In this document: positions 41,967 through 50,892 of the stretch, one piece after another
Layout of the letters: each line of letters opens with the position of its first letter
How positions within the stretch are numbered: position 1 is the first letter of the stretch
Origin: Halodesulfovibrio spirochaetisodalis
Lineage (GTDB): Bacteria > Desulfobacterota > Desulfovibrionia > Desulfovibrionales > Desulfovibrionaceae
NCBI RefSeq assembly: GCF_001672295.1
Contig: NZ_JXMS01000021.1
Coordinates: 1 to 61,216, forward strand
Reading direction: 5' to 3'
DNA: 61,216 bases
Position numbers and translations under genes: made by a program
Notes under the pieces: model-generated
Told to the model about the DNA's origin: nothing
Seen by the model: the letters and a program-made list of their open reading frames with translations, nothing else
Database searches by the model: none

Positions 41967-43085
41967 TTACACAACAGTAAGCAGCGTACCATCAAAATCA
42001 AACAAATAAACAGTGATTTTAATGTTATTTTTTGCCCACATTTGCGCTGTGTCACGTGCAATGGTTGCAATATGTTTCAGAGCAGTATCTTTATGGGGAT
42101 CTGTGCTTATTATTTCAAGAACCTGTCGTGCGGTATTTGCTCCTTCAATTTCAGGAAGAAGGTGTTCTGCAATACCTGCTTCGCGGCACCATTCAGCAAG
42201 TTTGATAAAATCGACCGGAGCAGTTTTAGCATGGGTGTAGGCGTGCCCTTGCGCCAGTTTGACCAGTTTTCCGAAAAAGCATGACCATGCTGCGCAGGTG
42301 ATACCCTTTTTAGCTGCGGCATCCAGTGAAAATTGTACAAAGTCTGCCGCCTGTATGAAGGCCAGTTCTTTCCAGTCCGGCAGAGCTTCCATCAGCAGGC
42401 GTTCGCTGCGACGTCCTGTTGAAAAGCCTATGCATTCAGCACCTGCTGCAAGGGAAACATCCATACCTTGCAGGATGGTCGCCTTCCACGAGCTGTGACT
42501 GTATGGCTTAACTGTCCCTCTGGTGCCGAGGATAGATATACCTCCGAGAATACCGAGTCTGGCATTCATCGTATTTTTGGCACGTTCTGCACCTCGGGGC
42601 ACCTCGATGCGTACGAGCACACCGCCATTGTAGCCAGCTTTGGAGCATACCTCGCGTATTGCCGCCTTAATCTGTTCCTGCGGTTCAGGATTAATTGCGG
42701 GATTGCCCGGAGGCACAGGAAGCCCGGGAAGCGTCACTTTGCCTATCCCTTTACCGCCTTCAAGTATGATCTTGTCTGCGTCCGGCAAGAGGGAGACGTG
42801 TGCTTCAATGTGCAAGCCATTGGTGGCATCCGGATCGTCTCCTCCGTCTTTAATGACGCTGCCCATAGCACCGTCATTGGTGAGGCGAACAGTGTGAACG
42901 GGAATATTCAGCCGTGCATTAGGCGCATCAGTCGCACCGTTTTCCTGTAGAAACGGAGGGAGCGGTATCTCAAGCGATTCAAGACGTTCCTGCATAAGGA
43001 GAAGCCTGAGTGCAGCTCCTGCTGCAGCCGCTGCTGATGAACCTGTTGTATAACCTTCGCGTAGTCTCTTTTCTGCCATTTCCAT
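41967..43085 (-). CDS. cbiD: cobalt-precorrin-5B C1-methyltransferase (CbiD)
   Basis: A 372-residue CbiD. The family start LREGYTTGSSAAAAAGAALRLLL is intact, followed by IKDGGDDPDATNG and GGISILGTRGTVKPYSHSSWKATI. CbiD methylates C1 in the anaerobic corrin pathway. The C terminus reads VYLFDFDGTLLTVV, which by chance resembles a HAD motif I; CbiD proteins often end in similar hydrophobic-acidic strands. First gene of the cbi run. The ATG at 43085 has only a weak ribosome site, and a second ATG lies two codons later. Confidence 0.95.
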   Translation of the reverse strand: MEMAEKRLREGYTTGSSAAAAAGAALRLLLMQERLESLEIPLPPFLQENGATDAPNARLNIPVHTVRLTNDGAMGSVIKDGGDDPDATNGLHIEAHVSLLPDADKIILEGGKGIGKVTLPGLPVPPGNPAINPEPQEQIKAAIREVCSKAGYNGGVLVRIEVPRGAERAKNTMNARLGILGGISILGTRGTVKPYSHSSWKATILQGMDVSLAAGAECIGFSTGRRSERLLMEALPDWKELAFIQAADFVQFSLDAAAKKGITCAAWSCFFGKLVKLAQGHAYTHAKTAPVDFIKLAEWCREAGIAEHLLPEIEGANTARQVLEIISTDPHKDTALKHIATIARDTAQMWAKNNIKITVYLFDFDGTLLTVV

Positions 43086-43238
43086 GGTATACTGTTGAGT
43101 GCGGTAAATTGCAAAAACATTAGCTTGTAAAAACGTCTACTCTTCGTGATTGTTATCATAGATAAACGTGATACATATCCTTGTTTACAATGCATATTAT
43201 CGATTTGATTAAAAAGTTCAGCGTGATACCGTAATAGT

Positions 43239-43721
43239 ATGAGTGTGTCCAACAATACTGTGCTGCGCGTTTTTCAACGTCCTGTTTTTGTTCTGGCTGT
43301 GCGCATCTTTCTTGGAGGAGTGTTCATTTATGCAGGAGCATCCAAATTCTGGGATTTACGAGGGTTTGCGCTCATCATTGAAGAGTTTGATCTTGTTCCG
43401 CTTTGGTTGCTTCCATATGTGGCTGTAGGGTTGCCGTCTTTGGAAGTCTTAGCGGGGGCAGGACTTGTTCTGAATGTACGCGGAAGTCTTGCAGCAGTAA
43501 CAGGCATGACGGTGCTGTTTATGGGAGTGCTTGGCTATGCCATGTATGAAGGGCTGGTGATAGCGGACTGCGGGTGTTTTTCGCCTGGAGAGCTTCCAGC
43601 AGGGTATGATGACGGTAGCGCGTTGAAGGATGCGTTTATTCGGGATGCGGGCTTATTGCTTGCCTGTTGCTTTCTGTTTGTATCGTCCATCCAGAAGCGG
43701 TCGGCAGAAAAAATTTTGTAA
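43239..43721 (+). CDS. MauE/DoxX-family redox-associated membrane protein
   Basis: A 160-residue membrane protein with four helices. The opening ALAVRIFLGGVFIYAGASKFWD-like segment (AVRIFLGGVFIYAGASKFWDL) is typical of DoxX/MauE. The third-loop motif ADCGCFSPGE carries a CGC pair, as in MauE/VKOR-like electron-transfer proteins that supply or remove disulfides or sulfur-linked electrons. First gene of a three-gene plus-strand operon with a rhodanese and a C_GCAxxG_C_C protein. Confidence 0.87.
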   Translation: MSVSNNTVLRVFQRPVFVLAVRIFLGGVFIYAGASKFWDLRGFALIIEEFDLVPLWLLPYVAVGLPSLEVLAGAGLVLNVRGSLAAVTGMTVLFMGVLGYAMYEGLVIADCGCFSPGELPAGYDDGSALKDAFIRDAGLLLACCFLFVSSIQKRSAEKIL

Positions 43722-43759
43722 TGTTTACTACTAAGCTGTACTGAGAATTGGAGTGTGTT

Positions 43760-44269
43760 GTGCGTAAATTGCTTATTATGAGTGTTGTGTTGGCAGGTGT
43801 GGTACTATTGAGCGGTTTTCTGGGAATAGGCGAGTCAGAAGTCGAGCTGGAAGGTAAGGCCATAAAATTGGCAAAGGAAGTACAGCGAGGCGACTATAAG
43901 GTCATATCCACTCAGGAGCTCTCTGATGCACTCAAAAAAGGCGATCTGCTTGTGATCGATACAATGCCGTATGAGGCATCATACAAAAAGAATCACATTC
44001 CAGGAGCAGAGCAGTTCTTATTCCCTATTCCGGATATGGTAGAATGGGATACCAAAGAAACTGCCGGCAAGACACAGGAAGATTTTGAAGCTCTGCTGGG
44101 TGCAGACAAAGATCGTATGCTCGTGTTTTATTGCGGGTTCGTAAAATGTACTCGTTCTCATAATGGTGCCGCATGGGCACGTAAGCTTGGCTACACCAAT
44201 GTATATCGTCACCCGGGCGGTATTAAAGCATGGAAAGAAGCCGGATACCCAGTAGATGAAGTTAAATAG
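43760..44269 (+). CDS. membrane-anchored rhodanese-like protein
   Basis: A 169-residue protein starting at GTG 43760, with TTGGAG 6 nt upstream. An N-terminal hydrophobic signal-anchor (about 3-23) exports the rhodanese domain (about 50-165) to the periplasm. The active-site loop is YCGFVKCTRSHNGAAWARKLG, with a catalytic Cys in CGFVKC and a second Cys, giving a possible disulfide or persulfide relay. HIPGAEQFLFP and HPGGIKAWKEAGYPV are family motifs. Located between MauE/DoxX and C_GCAxxG_C_C genes. Confidence 0.9.
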   Translation: MRKLLIMSVVLAGVVLLSGFLGIGESEVELEGKAIKLAKEVQRGDYKVISTQELSDALKKGDLLVIDTMPYEASYKKNHIPGAEQFLFPIPDMVEWDTKETAGKTQEDFEALLGADKDRMLVFYCGFVKCTRSHNGAAWARKLGYTNVYRHPGGIKAWKEAGYPVDEVK

Positions 44270-44870
44270 ATACGCCACAGCATCAGTTATTGATGCTGAA
44301 TTATCGCCTGAAGCGGAAGTTGTTGTTGAACGACTGAAGCTTCAGGCGGAAAATTTATTTGAAACCCGTGCGTTGCTATGCGCTGAGGCAGTCATGGTAA
44401 CGTTGAACGAAGCATTTGACGGTTCTCTTTCAGAAGAAGAGGCCATTAATATTGGTTCTACCTTTTGCGTGGGCGTAGGGAATTCCGGTTGCATGTGCGG
44501 TGCTCTTGCCGGTGGACTTGCTTCCGTAGGGATGTTTACGGGAAAAGGGCAGGTTGCCACAAGCAATGCCCATGCACGCGATTGCGGAAAAAAGTTGCAT
44601 GATGCCTTTGTACAGCGCCACAAATCAAGTTGCTGCCGCAGTCTGACACGTAAAGTGAAGCATGATTCTGCAAAGCATTTTGCTCAGTGCACAATGCTCA
44701 CAGGAGAGGCTGCTGAGTTGGCGGCACGTATTATTATTGCAGAGCGCGGTGGCATAGTATCAGACACAGTATCGCGTCCTGCGCTGACAAAAGCACAGGT
44801 GCTGGGGCTGAGGGTCGGGAATATGCTGCGTAGTGTTTTTCAAAAGTGTTTGGGTGATGCAGGTAGGTAA
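44256..44870 (+). CDS. C_GCAxxG_C_C family redox protein
   Basis: A 204-residue protein. The family pattern of Cys is visible: FCVGVGNSGCMCGALAGG, then DCGKKLHD, then SSCCRSL and AQCTMLTG. This family (PF09719 in my recollection) is found near redox and split-Soret cytochrome proteins and probably binds a metal cluster or forms a relay of thiols; function is undefined. Its ATG lies 14 nt inside the rhodanese end, so translation is coupled. Predicted soluble. Last gene of the operon. Confidence 0.85.
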   Translation: MKLNRYATASVIDAELSPEAEVVVERLKLQAENLFETRALLCAEAVMVTLNEAFDGSLSEEEAINIGSTFCVGVGNSGCMCGALAGGLASVGMFTGKGQVATSNAHARDCGKKLHDAFVQRHKSSCCRSLTRKVKHDSAKHFAQCTMLTGEAAELAARIIIAERGGIVSDTVSRPALTKAQVLGLRVGNMLRSVFQKCLGDAGR

Positions 44871-44991
44871 GATGTAGTTTTTTAGCTGGATTGTTCAGGT
44901 TGTATATCTGAGTAAATTTTGAGCCTGAATTTATTACTGCTTGCAATACGCTGGGGGGCACACGCTGGATAGGCGTTGTGCTTTAGGGAGC

Positions 44992-45026
44992 AAAAAAGCC
45001 GTATGTGATGCATACGGCTTTTTTGT
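44992..45026. terminator. bidirectional terminator
   Basis: Arms AAAAAAGCCGTATG and CATACGGCTTTTTT (about 44993-45025). It ends the MauE-rhodanese-C_GCAxxG operon and can back up the minus-strand RNA terminator at 45052. Confidence 0.9.
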
Positions 45027-45051
45027 GTCATCAAATAGTGATGTCGGGGAA

Positions 45052-45275
45052 CAATAAAAAGGGTTGGCGAACCGACATGGTGTGGGCAAGTCGGTTCGCC
45101 GACCGAGAGATCCTTATATATGTTGCAGGCATATATTAAATACAGAGGAGAAGACCGCTGTTCTCTCGGTAAGCAGTCTGTCAAACGCGGGCTAGTCGAT
45201 GACAGACTGGAGTGGCAATGAGCGCACCCGAAGGTGCTGCAGAGAGAAATTTGTCGCTACGTTGGATAGCGTAGT
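45052..45275 (-). ncRNA. structured small RNA candidate, about 220 nt
   Basis: No ORF fits this 570-bp gap, but the minus strand is highly structured. In transcript order: CTACG/CGTAG hairpin; GCACC-TTCG-GGTGC with a UUCG tetraloop; CAGTCTGTCA/TGACAGACTG (45173-45182 and partner near 45204-45213); ATATATG/CATATAT; and a final 15-bp hairpin (45104-45090 with 45076-45062) followed by TTTTT at 45060-45056, an intrinsic terminator. A -10 box TATACA lies at 45286-45281. ACCGAGAGA (near 45157) can pair either with upstream TTCTCTC or with downstream TCTCTCGGT, suggesting two alternative folds. It matches no RNA family I know (not 6S, tmRNA, RNase P or SRP). Confidence 0.55.
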
Positions 45276-45453
45276 TAGGTTGTATACTCAACCAACACTA
45301 AGATCAAGTTAAAATCAGGTGCTTATTGGTGAATATTGAATGGGATTATGGTGCAAACGCAATTTTATCCGCTGGTTATCAGTCTTTCAGCGAAAGAGGT
45401 GCGCAAATAATTTTTTGCTGTCGACTCCAGTAATATAATCGTATTACCTTTTT

Positions 45454-45963
45454 TTAGATCAAACTCACTCCATATTTGCATGGGCAGCTATCTATGGTGG
45501 CTGCTTCTACCAGACATGTTTTTTCCCAGCGACTCAAACGTTCTGTAATTATCTTTATGAATATTTTTGCTGAATCTGGATCCTTATCCGGCTCAGTTAA
45601 GGCTTTGGGGCGGGGAAGAATGAGGCACATTGCAGGTTCAATGGCTTCCACAGAAAACAAGCGTTCCGTATCTGCCAGAAGTGCTAAGGTACCAAACACC
45701 TGCCCTTGGGAAATAGTGCCGTGTGTATGGGACTTATCAATATATGTATGTGTGATGGATAAAGAGCCTTGTACAAGAAGATAGGCTTTATTGTCGTAGT
45801 CTCCCTGATGAAAAACAAATTCACCTGCCTGATAATTCATGCGCTTAACGAGTAGCGCATAGGTGCGGAGACGTTCAATAGGAATCTTGGTGAAGAGATC
45901 CGCTTTAAGCAGTAAGTCTAGGTTTTCATCATATTCACAACAAGGTGGTGCATGTTTGTCCAT
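45454..45963 (-). CDS. cyclic nucleotide-binding domain protein
   Basis: A 169-residue single cNMP-binding (CRP-core) domain without a DNA-binding domain. GEFVFHQGDYDNKAYLLVQGSLSI and GQVFGTLALLADTERLFSVEAIEP are the conserved beta-roll blocks. The phosphate-binding cassette lacks the usual Arg, so nucleotide binding is doubtful. A CC pair near the N terminus (HAPPCCEYD) and a CPC near the C terminus could be redox or metal sites. It starts 42 nt after the ABC exporter stop and probably regulates that exporter or responds with it. Confidence 0.85.
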   Translation of the reverse strand: MDKHAPPCCEYDENLDLLLKADLFTKIPIERLRTYALLVKRMNYQAGEFVFHQGDYDNKAYLLVQGSLSITHTYIDKSHTHGTISQGQVFGTLALLADTERLFSVEAIEPAMCLILPRPKALTEPDKDPDSAKIFIKIITERLSRWEKTCLVEAATIDSCPCKYGVSLI

Positions 45964-46005
45964 GGTATCTCCTGATATAGTAATATGTACTGCTCAGTTG
46001 AGCTG

Positions 46006-48531
46006 TTATGCGCCGTGGATGAGTTCGTAAAGGGCACCTTTTTTCTCCATAAGTTCTTCATAGGTGCCTTGTTCCACAAGTTTGCCACTCCGTAGAACAG
46101 CCACTTTATCATATCCCGGAAGAGTATCCAGACGGTGCACAACAGAGAGAATAGTCGCTTTGCCTTTGAGCATGCGTTCCATAACATTCTGGATGCGTGT
46201 TTGTGAGGCGTTGTCCAGAGCAGAAGTTGCCTCGTCGAAAATATAGATAGGTGGTCTTTTGAGGAAAGCACGCGCCAGTGCAACCTTCTGACGTTGTCCG
46301 CCTGAAAGGTCCTCACCCATATTCCCCACATTATGTTCAAGGCCGATTTCGAGAATTGTTTCCAAGACCCCCTCAATAATAAGCAGCTGGTTGATGTGCT
46401 GTTGCACTCGTTCTTCTGCACCTGCATTATCGTGCTTGATATGCCCGTACGCAATGTTGTCCATAATTGTGAGCGTGTACACGTAGCTGTCACGGCTGTA
46501 GGCATTGAATTTGCCCGGAAGGTTGTCGTCCATATATTGATGGAAGCTTTTCCGAATGGTGCCGATGGAGGAAAAAAGTTGGTCAGGTATTGATGCAATA
46601 GAGTGCTGGCTTGGCGTGAAGTTGAGGCTCAGATAGAGCAGGGCAAGACGTGCTTCTTCGTCGAGACTGTTCAGACCGCTTTCAGGTGTAGGGGCTTTAC
46701 GCAGTTGCTCGACAATACGTCCGTATGCGGAGAGCTTTTCTGCTGGTACAGGGCTTCTGAGAAGTAGTTCCTGTTCATCCGGTGAGTTTTGAATGAGGTC
46801 GATGGTTCTTGTTGCCAGCGTGATGCCGAGCAGTTCAAGTGGCTTCAGCAAGTCATAGTGAATGAGGAAGTTGATGAAATGCTTTTGCTTATGCAGTTCC
46901 TGCATGGAAATATTTTCATTTTTTGGAGCACCGAACACAATATTTTCTGCAATGGATGCATATTGCAGGTATTTTTCTGGATCAAAAAATTCAATGTCAC
47001 TGTGGAGTTGTGCTCCGTGCCGTTCCTGAAATTGTGACCGCGCACGGATGAGGCTTTCAATAAGTTCGGGCGGTGCTTCTTTATTCAATGTTGTACGGAG
47101 CCCGAACCCAAGCACGTCTACAAACAGGCCGACTTGCTGGGCAACTTCGATAATGCGGTCAAGGTCAGGAAGTACCGGTTCTGTTTCACCTTGTTGCCGC
47201 AAGAGGGCTTCACTGCTGTACACTAAGTTGTTGCGTATTGTTCCATCAAAGATGAATGGATGTTGAGCAACAATTCCTACGTTTTCCGCAATGTCCTGTT
47301 TAGTCATGTTCGCGACTTCGTAGCCGTCAAGTTGCACACTGCCGCCTGTGTATTTCAGCATTTGGCCTACTGCACTGGCAAGGGTGGATTTGCCGCTGCC
47401 AGAAAAACCGACAAGGGCTAGATGCTCACCCGGTTTGATGTGCATGTTGATATTGTCCAGCAAGCGTATGTTTGTGCCGATGGTAAATGACAGGTCATTG
47501 AGGTCAATATCACCTTTGAATCGATACACATCACGACCAAGAGGGGTTGATTGAAACTCTGCAAGTAAATCGAAATAATCCATTACTTGCCGGTAACGCA
47601 CGACACAATCTTGATAGAGTTGGTAAAACTCCATTAATTCTTTCCATGGATCATACAGCTTTTCATAGGCAGAAAGAAACGCCACCAAAGCACCAAGCTG
47701 GAATTTTCCCTGAATAGCGAGATAACCGCCAACGAGGAAAAGAATGAATGGCCCGATTGACTGGAATAGGTTGTTTGTGAATTTGATTCCGAATTTTACT
47801 ATCTGTAGTCGATACGTAATGTCGTACAGCCAGCGTGCTGCTTTTTTAAATTTTGTTTCTTCAAGGGAGTATGCACAGTTGCCTTGTATTTCGTGAATTC
47901 CTGTCATGGATTCACTTATGATGCTGCTGGTTTTTCTCAGGCTTTGTGTTCTCTGGCGGTTAAGCAGATTATATTTACGTTGTAGAATAGGGATGATGAT
48001 CATCTCAATTGGATAAATAGCAACAGAAAGAGCTGCCAGAAGCGGATTCAGGTACAGCATGTATCCCGCAAAAGCAAAAAAAGTAAGGATGTTTACCAGA
48101 GGTGCGGATATAGCCATTCCGGCAAAAGTGGACATGGCCATCAGTTCTGTCATGAGTGTGGAAACGACAAGCCCGGGAGAGGTGCGGCGGAAAAACGGCA
48201 TCGGCAGAGTAAGGATATGTTCATACAGGGCAGTGCGTATGCGATAGAGTGTCATTTCTCCTACTTTAGCCTGAAGAATATTAATCGCATATTTGAGAAT
48301 TCCGGCGGTAAACACGGCAATGATGTATATGATGCAGTAGTAGATGAGTGCATCAACTTTTTTAAGTTGAATTGCATCGGATACAATTCTTTTTTGCATT
48401 TCAATAGGAACAAGGCGCATGCCGACCGTTATAACAATGATAGTAATCATGGTGAGTTGTAACGGTTTGTTTTTATATAGAACCCAGAAATACATGGAGC
48501 GTTTCGTAACCGGAGGAACTTCTTTTACCAT
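46006..48531 (-). CDS. ABC exporter (permease-ATPase fusion) with enlarged ATPase domain
   Basis: An 841-residue half-exporter. Six membrane helices lie at about 15-310. Walker A is GFSGSGKST near residue 377. The signature LSGGQRQKVALARAF and Walker B IYIFDEATSALD come only at about 742-770, with H-loop VVHRLD. The Walker A to signature distance is about 365 residues instead of the usual 100-115. The extra material includes three copies of a Q-loop-following motif: FDGTIRNNLVY (about 425), YASIAENIVFG (about 525) and YTLTIMDNIAYG (about 685). An enlarged helical subdomain built by internal duplication is therefore likely. Downstream lies a cNMP-binding gene. Substrate unknown. Confidence 0.88.
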   Translation of the reverse strand: MVKEVPPVTKRSMYFWVLYKNKPLQLTMITIIVITVGMRLVPIEMQKRIVSDAIQLKKVDALIYYCIIYIIAVFTAGILKYAINILQAKVGEMTLYRIRTALYEHILTLPMPFFRRTSPGLVVSTLMTELMAMSTFAGMAISAPLVNILTFFAFAGYMLYLNPLLAALSVAIYPIEMIIIPILQRKYNLLNRQRTQSLRKTSSIISESMTGIHEIQGNCAYSLEETKFKKAARWLYDITYRLQIVKFGIKFTNNLFQSIGPFILFLVGGYLAIQGKFQLGALVAFLSAYEKLYDPWKELMEFYQLYQDCVVRYRQVMDYFDLLAEFQSTPLGRDVYRFKGDIDLNDLSFTIGTNIRLLDNINMHIKPGEHLALVGFSGSGKSTLASAVGQMLKYTGGSVQLDGYEVANMTKQDIAENVGIVAQHPFIFDGTIRNNLVYSSEALLRQQGETEPVLPDLDRIIEVAQQVGLFVDVLGFGLRTTLNKEAPPELIESLIRARSQFQERHGAQLHSDIEFFDPEKYLQYASIAENIVFGAPKNENISMQELHKQKHFINFLIHYDLLKPLELLGITLATRTIDLIQNSPDEQELLLRSPVPAEKLSAYGRIVEQLRKAPTPESGLNSLDEEARLALLYLSLNFTPSQHSIASIPDQLFSSIGTIRKSFHQYMDDNLPGKFNAYSRDSYVYTLTIMDNIAYGHIKHDNAGAEERVQQHINQLLIIEGVLETILEIGLEHNVGNMGEDLSGGQRQKVALARAFLKRPPIYIFDEATSALDNASQTRIQNVMERMLKGKATILSVVHRLDTLPGYDKVAVLRSGKLVEQGTYEELMEKKGALYELIHGA

Positions 48532-48615
48532 GCTTTGTATCCTTTACTATGTAAAAAGGCACATCATACGGGCATATATAACAATATTAAGAAGAAAGGT
48601 ACGGTACTATAGGTC

Positions 48616-50892
48616 ATGGCTCTGAAAAAGATGACCTTTATTCACAGACTGTCCTTACGGTGGAAACTGTTCATCACACTGTTTTTATTCAGTGTGTTGC
48701 CTATTTGCGGTACGCTGGTGACAGTTGAGCAGCTTGAAGCAGATATAAAAGAGTACCTATATGAGAGTACCCGTAAGGACTTAGTGCAGCAGGCCAGCCG
48801 GTCTATTGAAAATATTGCAATAAATTCTGCGCGGACTTTGGAAAGCAGTGAGCGGATGCGTAGTGCCATTTTGGATGTAGTTGCCTTTTCTGCTCAGTAT
48901 GTGCTTAATCTTCCGCCGCTTCCTGAAAAAGATCTGCTTTTTTCTAGGCAGATTGACCCGACCGCTCCATATCCCAAAGACTTGATTGTCGACCCACAAT
49001 ACATTCCTACTCAAGAACATATACTCAAATATGGCAGTGACATAAGCAAGTATATTTCCTTGGAGAACCTTGCGTTCTTTTTACCGCAAAATGTTTCAGA
49101 CAAGTCGGCAGCCATACAGGAAGCACGAAGGCTGGTGCGATTACTTCCGTTGTTCAGGAAGATCAAAAAATCGTACGGGGCGTTTTTGTATAACTTGTAC
49201 ATAGGGATGAAATCTGGATTATTTATCACTTATCCTGCGCATGCCGGTATCCCCAAAGGGTATGACCCGCGCGAACGTATCTGGTACAAGCTGGCAGTAG
49301 AAAACAAGGGCTTGATATGGCGTGCTCCCTTACGTGGAGCTTCAACAGGAAGACTTATGCTTTCTGTGGCGACGCCACTGGTTGATACTTCTGAGCAAAT
49401 AATTGGTGTAGTAGGTTTGGATGTCCTGATGGAGCAGGGACTGACGCAGGGAACGATAACGGGAGCCTGGTCAAAACATACGCGGTTGATTCTTGCAGAA
49501 GAAGCGGATGATAAAGATACAGGAAGCACAGGCTTACGGATGGTTGCCCACAGGTATTTACGGTTTGCCAGTGAGAAAAAATTTGGTTGGGTTATGGACG
49601 GTGGTGATAAGGGGACTGCTATTACCTTTGAAGATAATGAAGTAAAAGCAAAATTCATGAACGCACTTGCCTCGGGAACCTCTGGCACGTTGCGCATGCG
49701 ATGGGAAGGCAAAGACAGTCTTGTGGCGTGGGCTCCTTTTAAAACAAACAGCTACTTCATTGCTGTGGTGCCCGAAAAAGATGTCATGCACCTTACGAAC
49801 AAGATTTTAGCGTATTTGCATTGGGCAAGTTCCGCACAACAGCGTGTTGTAGAAATAGCAGTGGTTGTTATCATCTTTCTTACATTCCTTTTTGCGATCT
49901 ATGCCAGCCAGACAATTTCCAAGCCAATGAATTTAATGAGCGAAGCCTTTAAAGAACTGGCTAAAGGTAACTTCAGCGTTCAAGTAGACTTTAAGACAGG
50001 TGACGAGCGTGACACACTTGTGGAGGCATTTAACCGCATCGGCCCGCAATTGAAAAATTTGCTTGAAACCCAGCAGGCTCTGGGAGTGGCGCAGGAAATT
50101 CAGGAAAACCTGCTTCCGGCACAGAGTCCTAAACTCCCCGGATGGCAAATATCAGGGGCAATCCGGTATTGTGATCAGACAGGCGGCGATTACTACGATT
50201 ACTATATGACTGTTTGTGACGGTGAGCCGATACTTTCGGTCGTGGTAGGGGATGTTTCCGGACATGGTGTTGCGTCTGCATTGCTGATGACAACAGCGCG
50301 TGCGTTATTGAGAGTGCATTCTGAATGTTCGCGTATGAGCGCTGCGCGAAGAATATCGCAGGTGAATAGTCTGCTATCACAGGATGTCCATGGAACAGGG
50401 CAGTTCATGACGCTGTTCTACCTTGAAGTAATCGGGACTACAAACAAGTTGTGCTGGGTGCGTGCAGGGCATGATCCGGCCATTGTGTATCTGCCGGAAG
50501 ATGATACGTTTATTGAACTTCGGGGAAGCGGGCTTCCGCTGGGCGTAATGTCACGGTTTGCGTATGAAGAAAATGAAATAGAATTAACACAGCAGGGAGC
50601 TATTATCCTGTTGGGTACAGATGGAATATGGGAAGCCAGAAAAGGCGGATATGGTGACTTGTATGGGAAAGAGCGTGTGCGTGAGGTTATTCGCGAACAC
50701 GCTGCGGAAAGTGCGGAATCAATACGTGACCATGTACTCAAGGCCGTTGAGCTGTGGCAGAAAAATGTCCCCAATGCAGATGATGTGACGCTTGTTGTGT
50801 TGAAGAAAGATCGTAAGGCAAACAAGGGCTGCAAAGATGTAACGACCTGCAATATTGATTTCTTTATGAGCAGTGAGAATAGCAATGAGTAA
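48616..50892 (+). CDS. membrane sensor PP2C phosphatase (RsbU/SpoIIE type)
   Basis: A 758-residue protein: membrane helix (about 15-35), a large extracytoplasmic Cache-like sensor region (about 40-400), a second helix (about 415-437), HAMP (about 438-490) and a C-terminal SpoIIE-type PP2C phosphatase (about 520-735). Phosphatase motifs are GGDYYDYYMT, VVGDVSGHGVASALLM and LLGTDGIWEA. Such proteins dephosphorylate an anti-anti-sigma factor. The next two genes, overlapping or closely spaced, encode exactly such partners. Start ATG 48616 is weakly supported by AGG upstream. Divergent from the ABC exporter. Confidence 0.92.
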   Translation: MALKKMTFIHRLSLRWKLFITLFLFSVLPICGTLVTVEQLEADIKEYLYESTRKDLVQQASRSIENIAINSARTLESSERMRSAILDVVAFSAQYVLNLPPLPEKDLLFSRQIDPTAPYPKDLIVDPQYIPTQEHILKYGSDISKYISLENLAFFLPQNVSDKSAAIQEARRLVRLLPLFRKIKKSYGAFLYNLYIGMKSGLFITYPAHAGIPKGYDPRERIWYKLAVENKGLIWRAPLRGASTGRLMLSVATPLVDTSEQIIGVVGLDVLMEQGLTQGTITGAWSKHTRLILAEEADDKDTGSTGLRMVAHRYLRFASEKKFGWVMDGGDKGTAITFEDNEVKAKFMNALASGTSGTLRMRWEGKDSLVAWAPFKTNSYFIAVVPEKDVMHLTNKILAYLHWASSAQQRVVEIAVVVIIFLTFLFAIYASQTISKPMNLMSEAFKELAKGNFSVQVDFKTGDERDTLVEAFNRIGPQLKNLLETQQALGVAQEIQENLLPAQSPKLPGWQISGAIRYCDQTGGDYYDYYMTVCDGEPILSVVVGDVSGHGVASALLMTTARALLRVHSECSRMSAARRISQVNSLLSQDVHGTGQFMTLFYLEVIGTTNKLCWVRAGHDPAIVYLPEDDTFIELRGSGLPLGVMSRFAYEENEIELTQQGAIILLGTDGIWEARKGGYGDLYGKERVREVIREHAAESAESIRDHVLKAVELWQKNVPNADDVTLVVLKKDRKANKGCKDVTTCNIDFFMSSENSNE

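Noticed and set aside
41967-42010. HAD-hydrolase fusion at the CbiD C terminus (FDFDGTL)
   Set aside because: Only the motif-I-like strand is present and the protein ends there; length is normal for CbiD.
45052-45275. Cobalamin riboswitch, 6S RNA or RNase P RNA
   Set aside because: No conserved B12-box context with a downstream gene on that strand, no long single hairpin with central bubble, and no RNase P core sequence.
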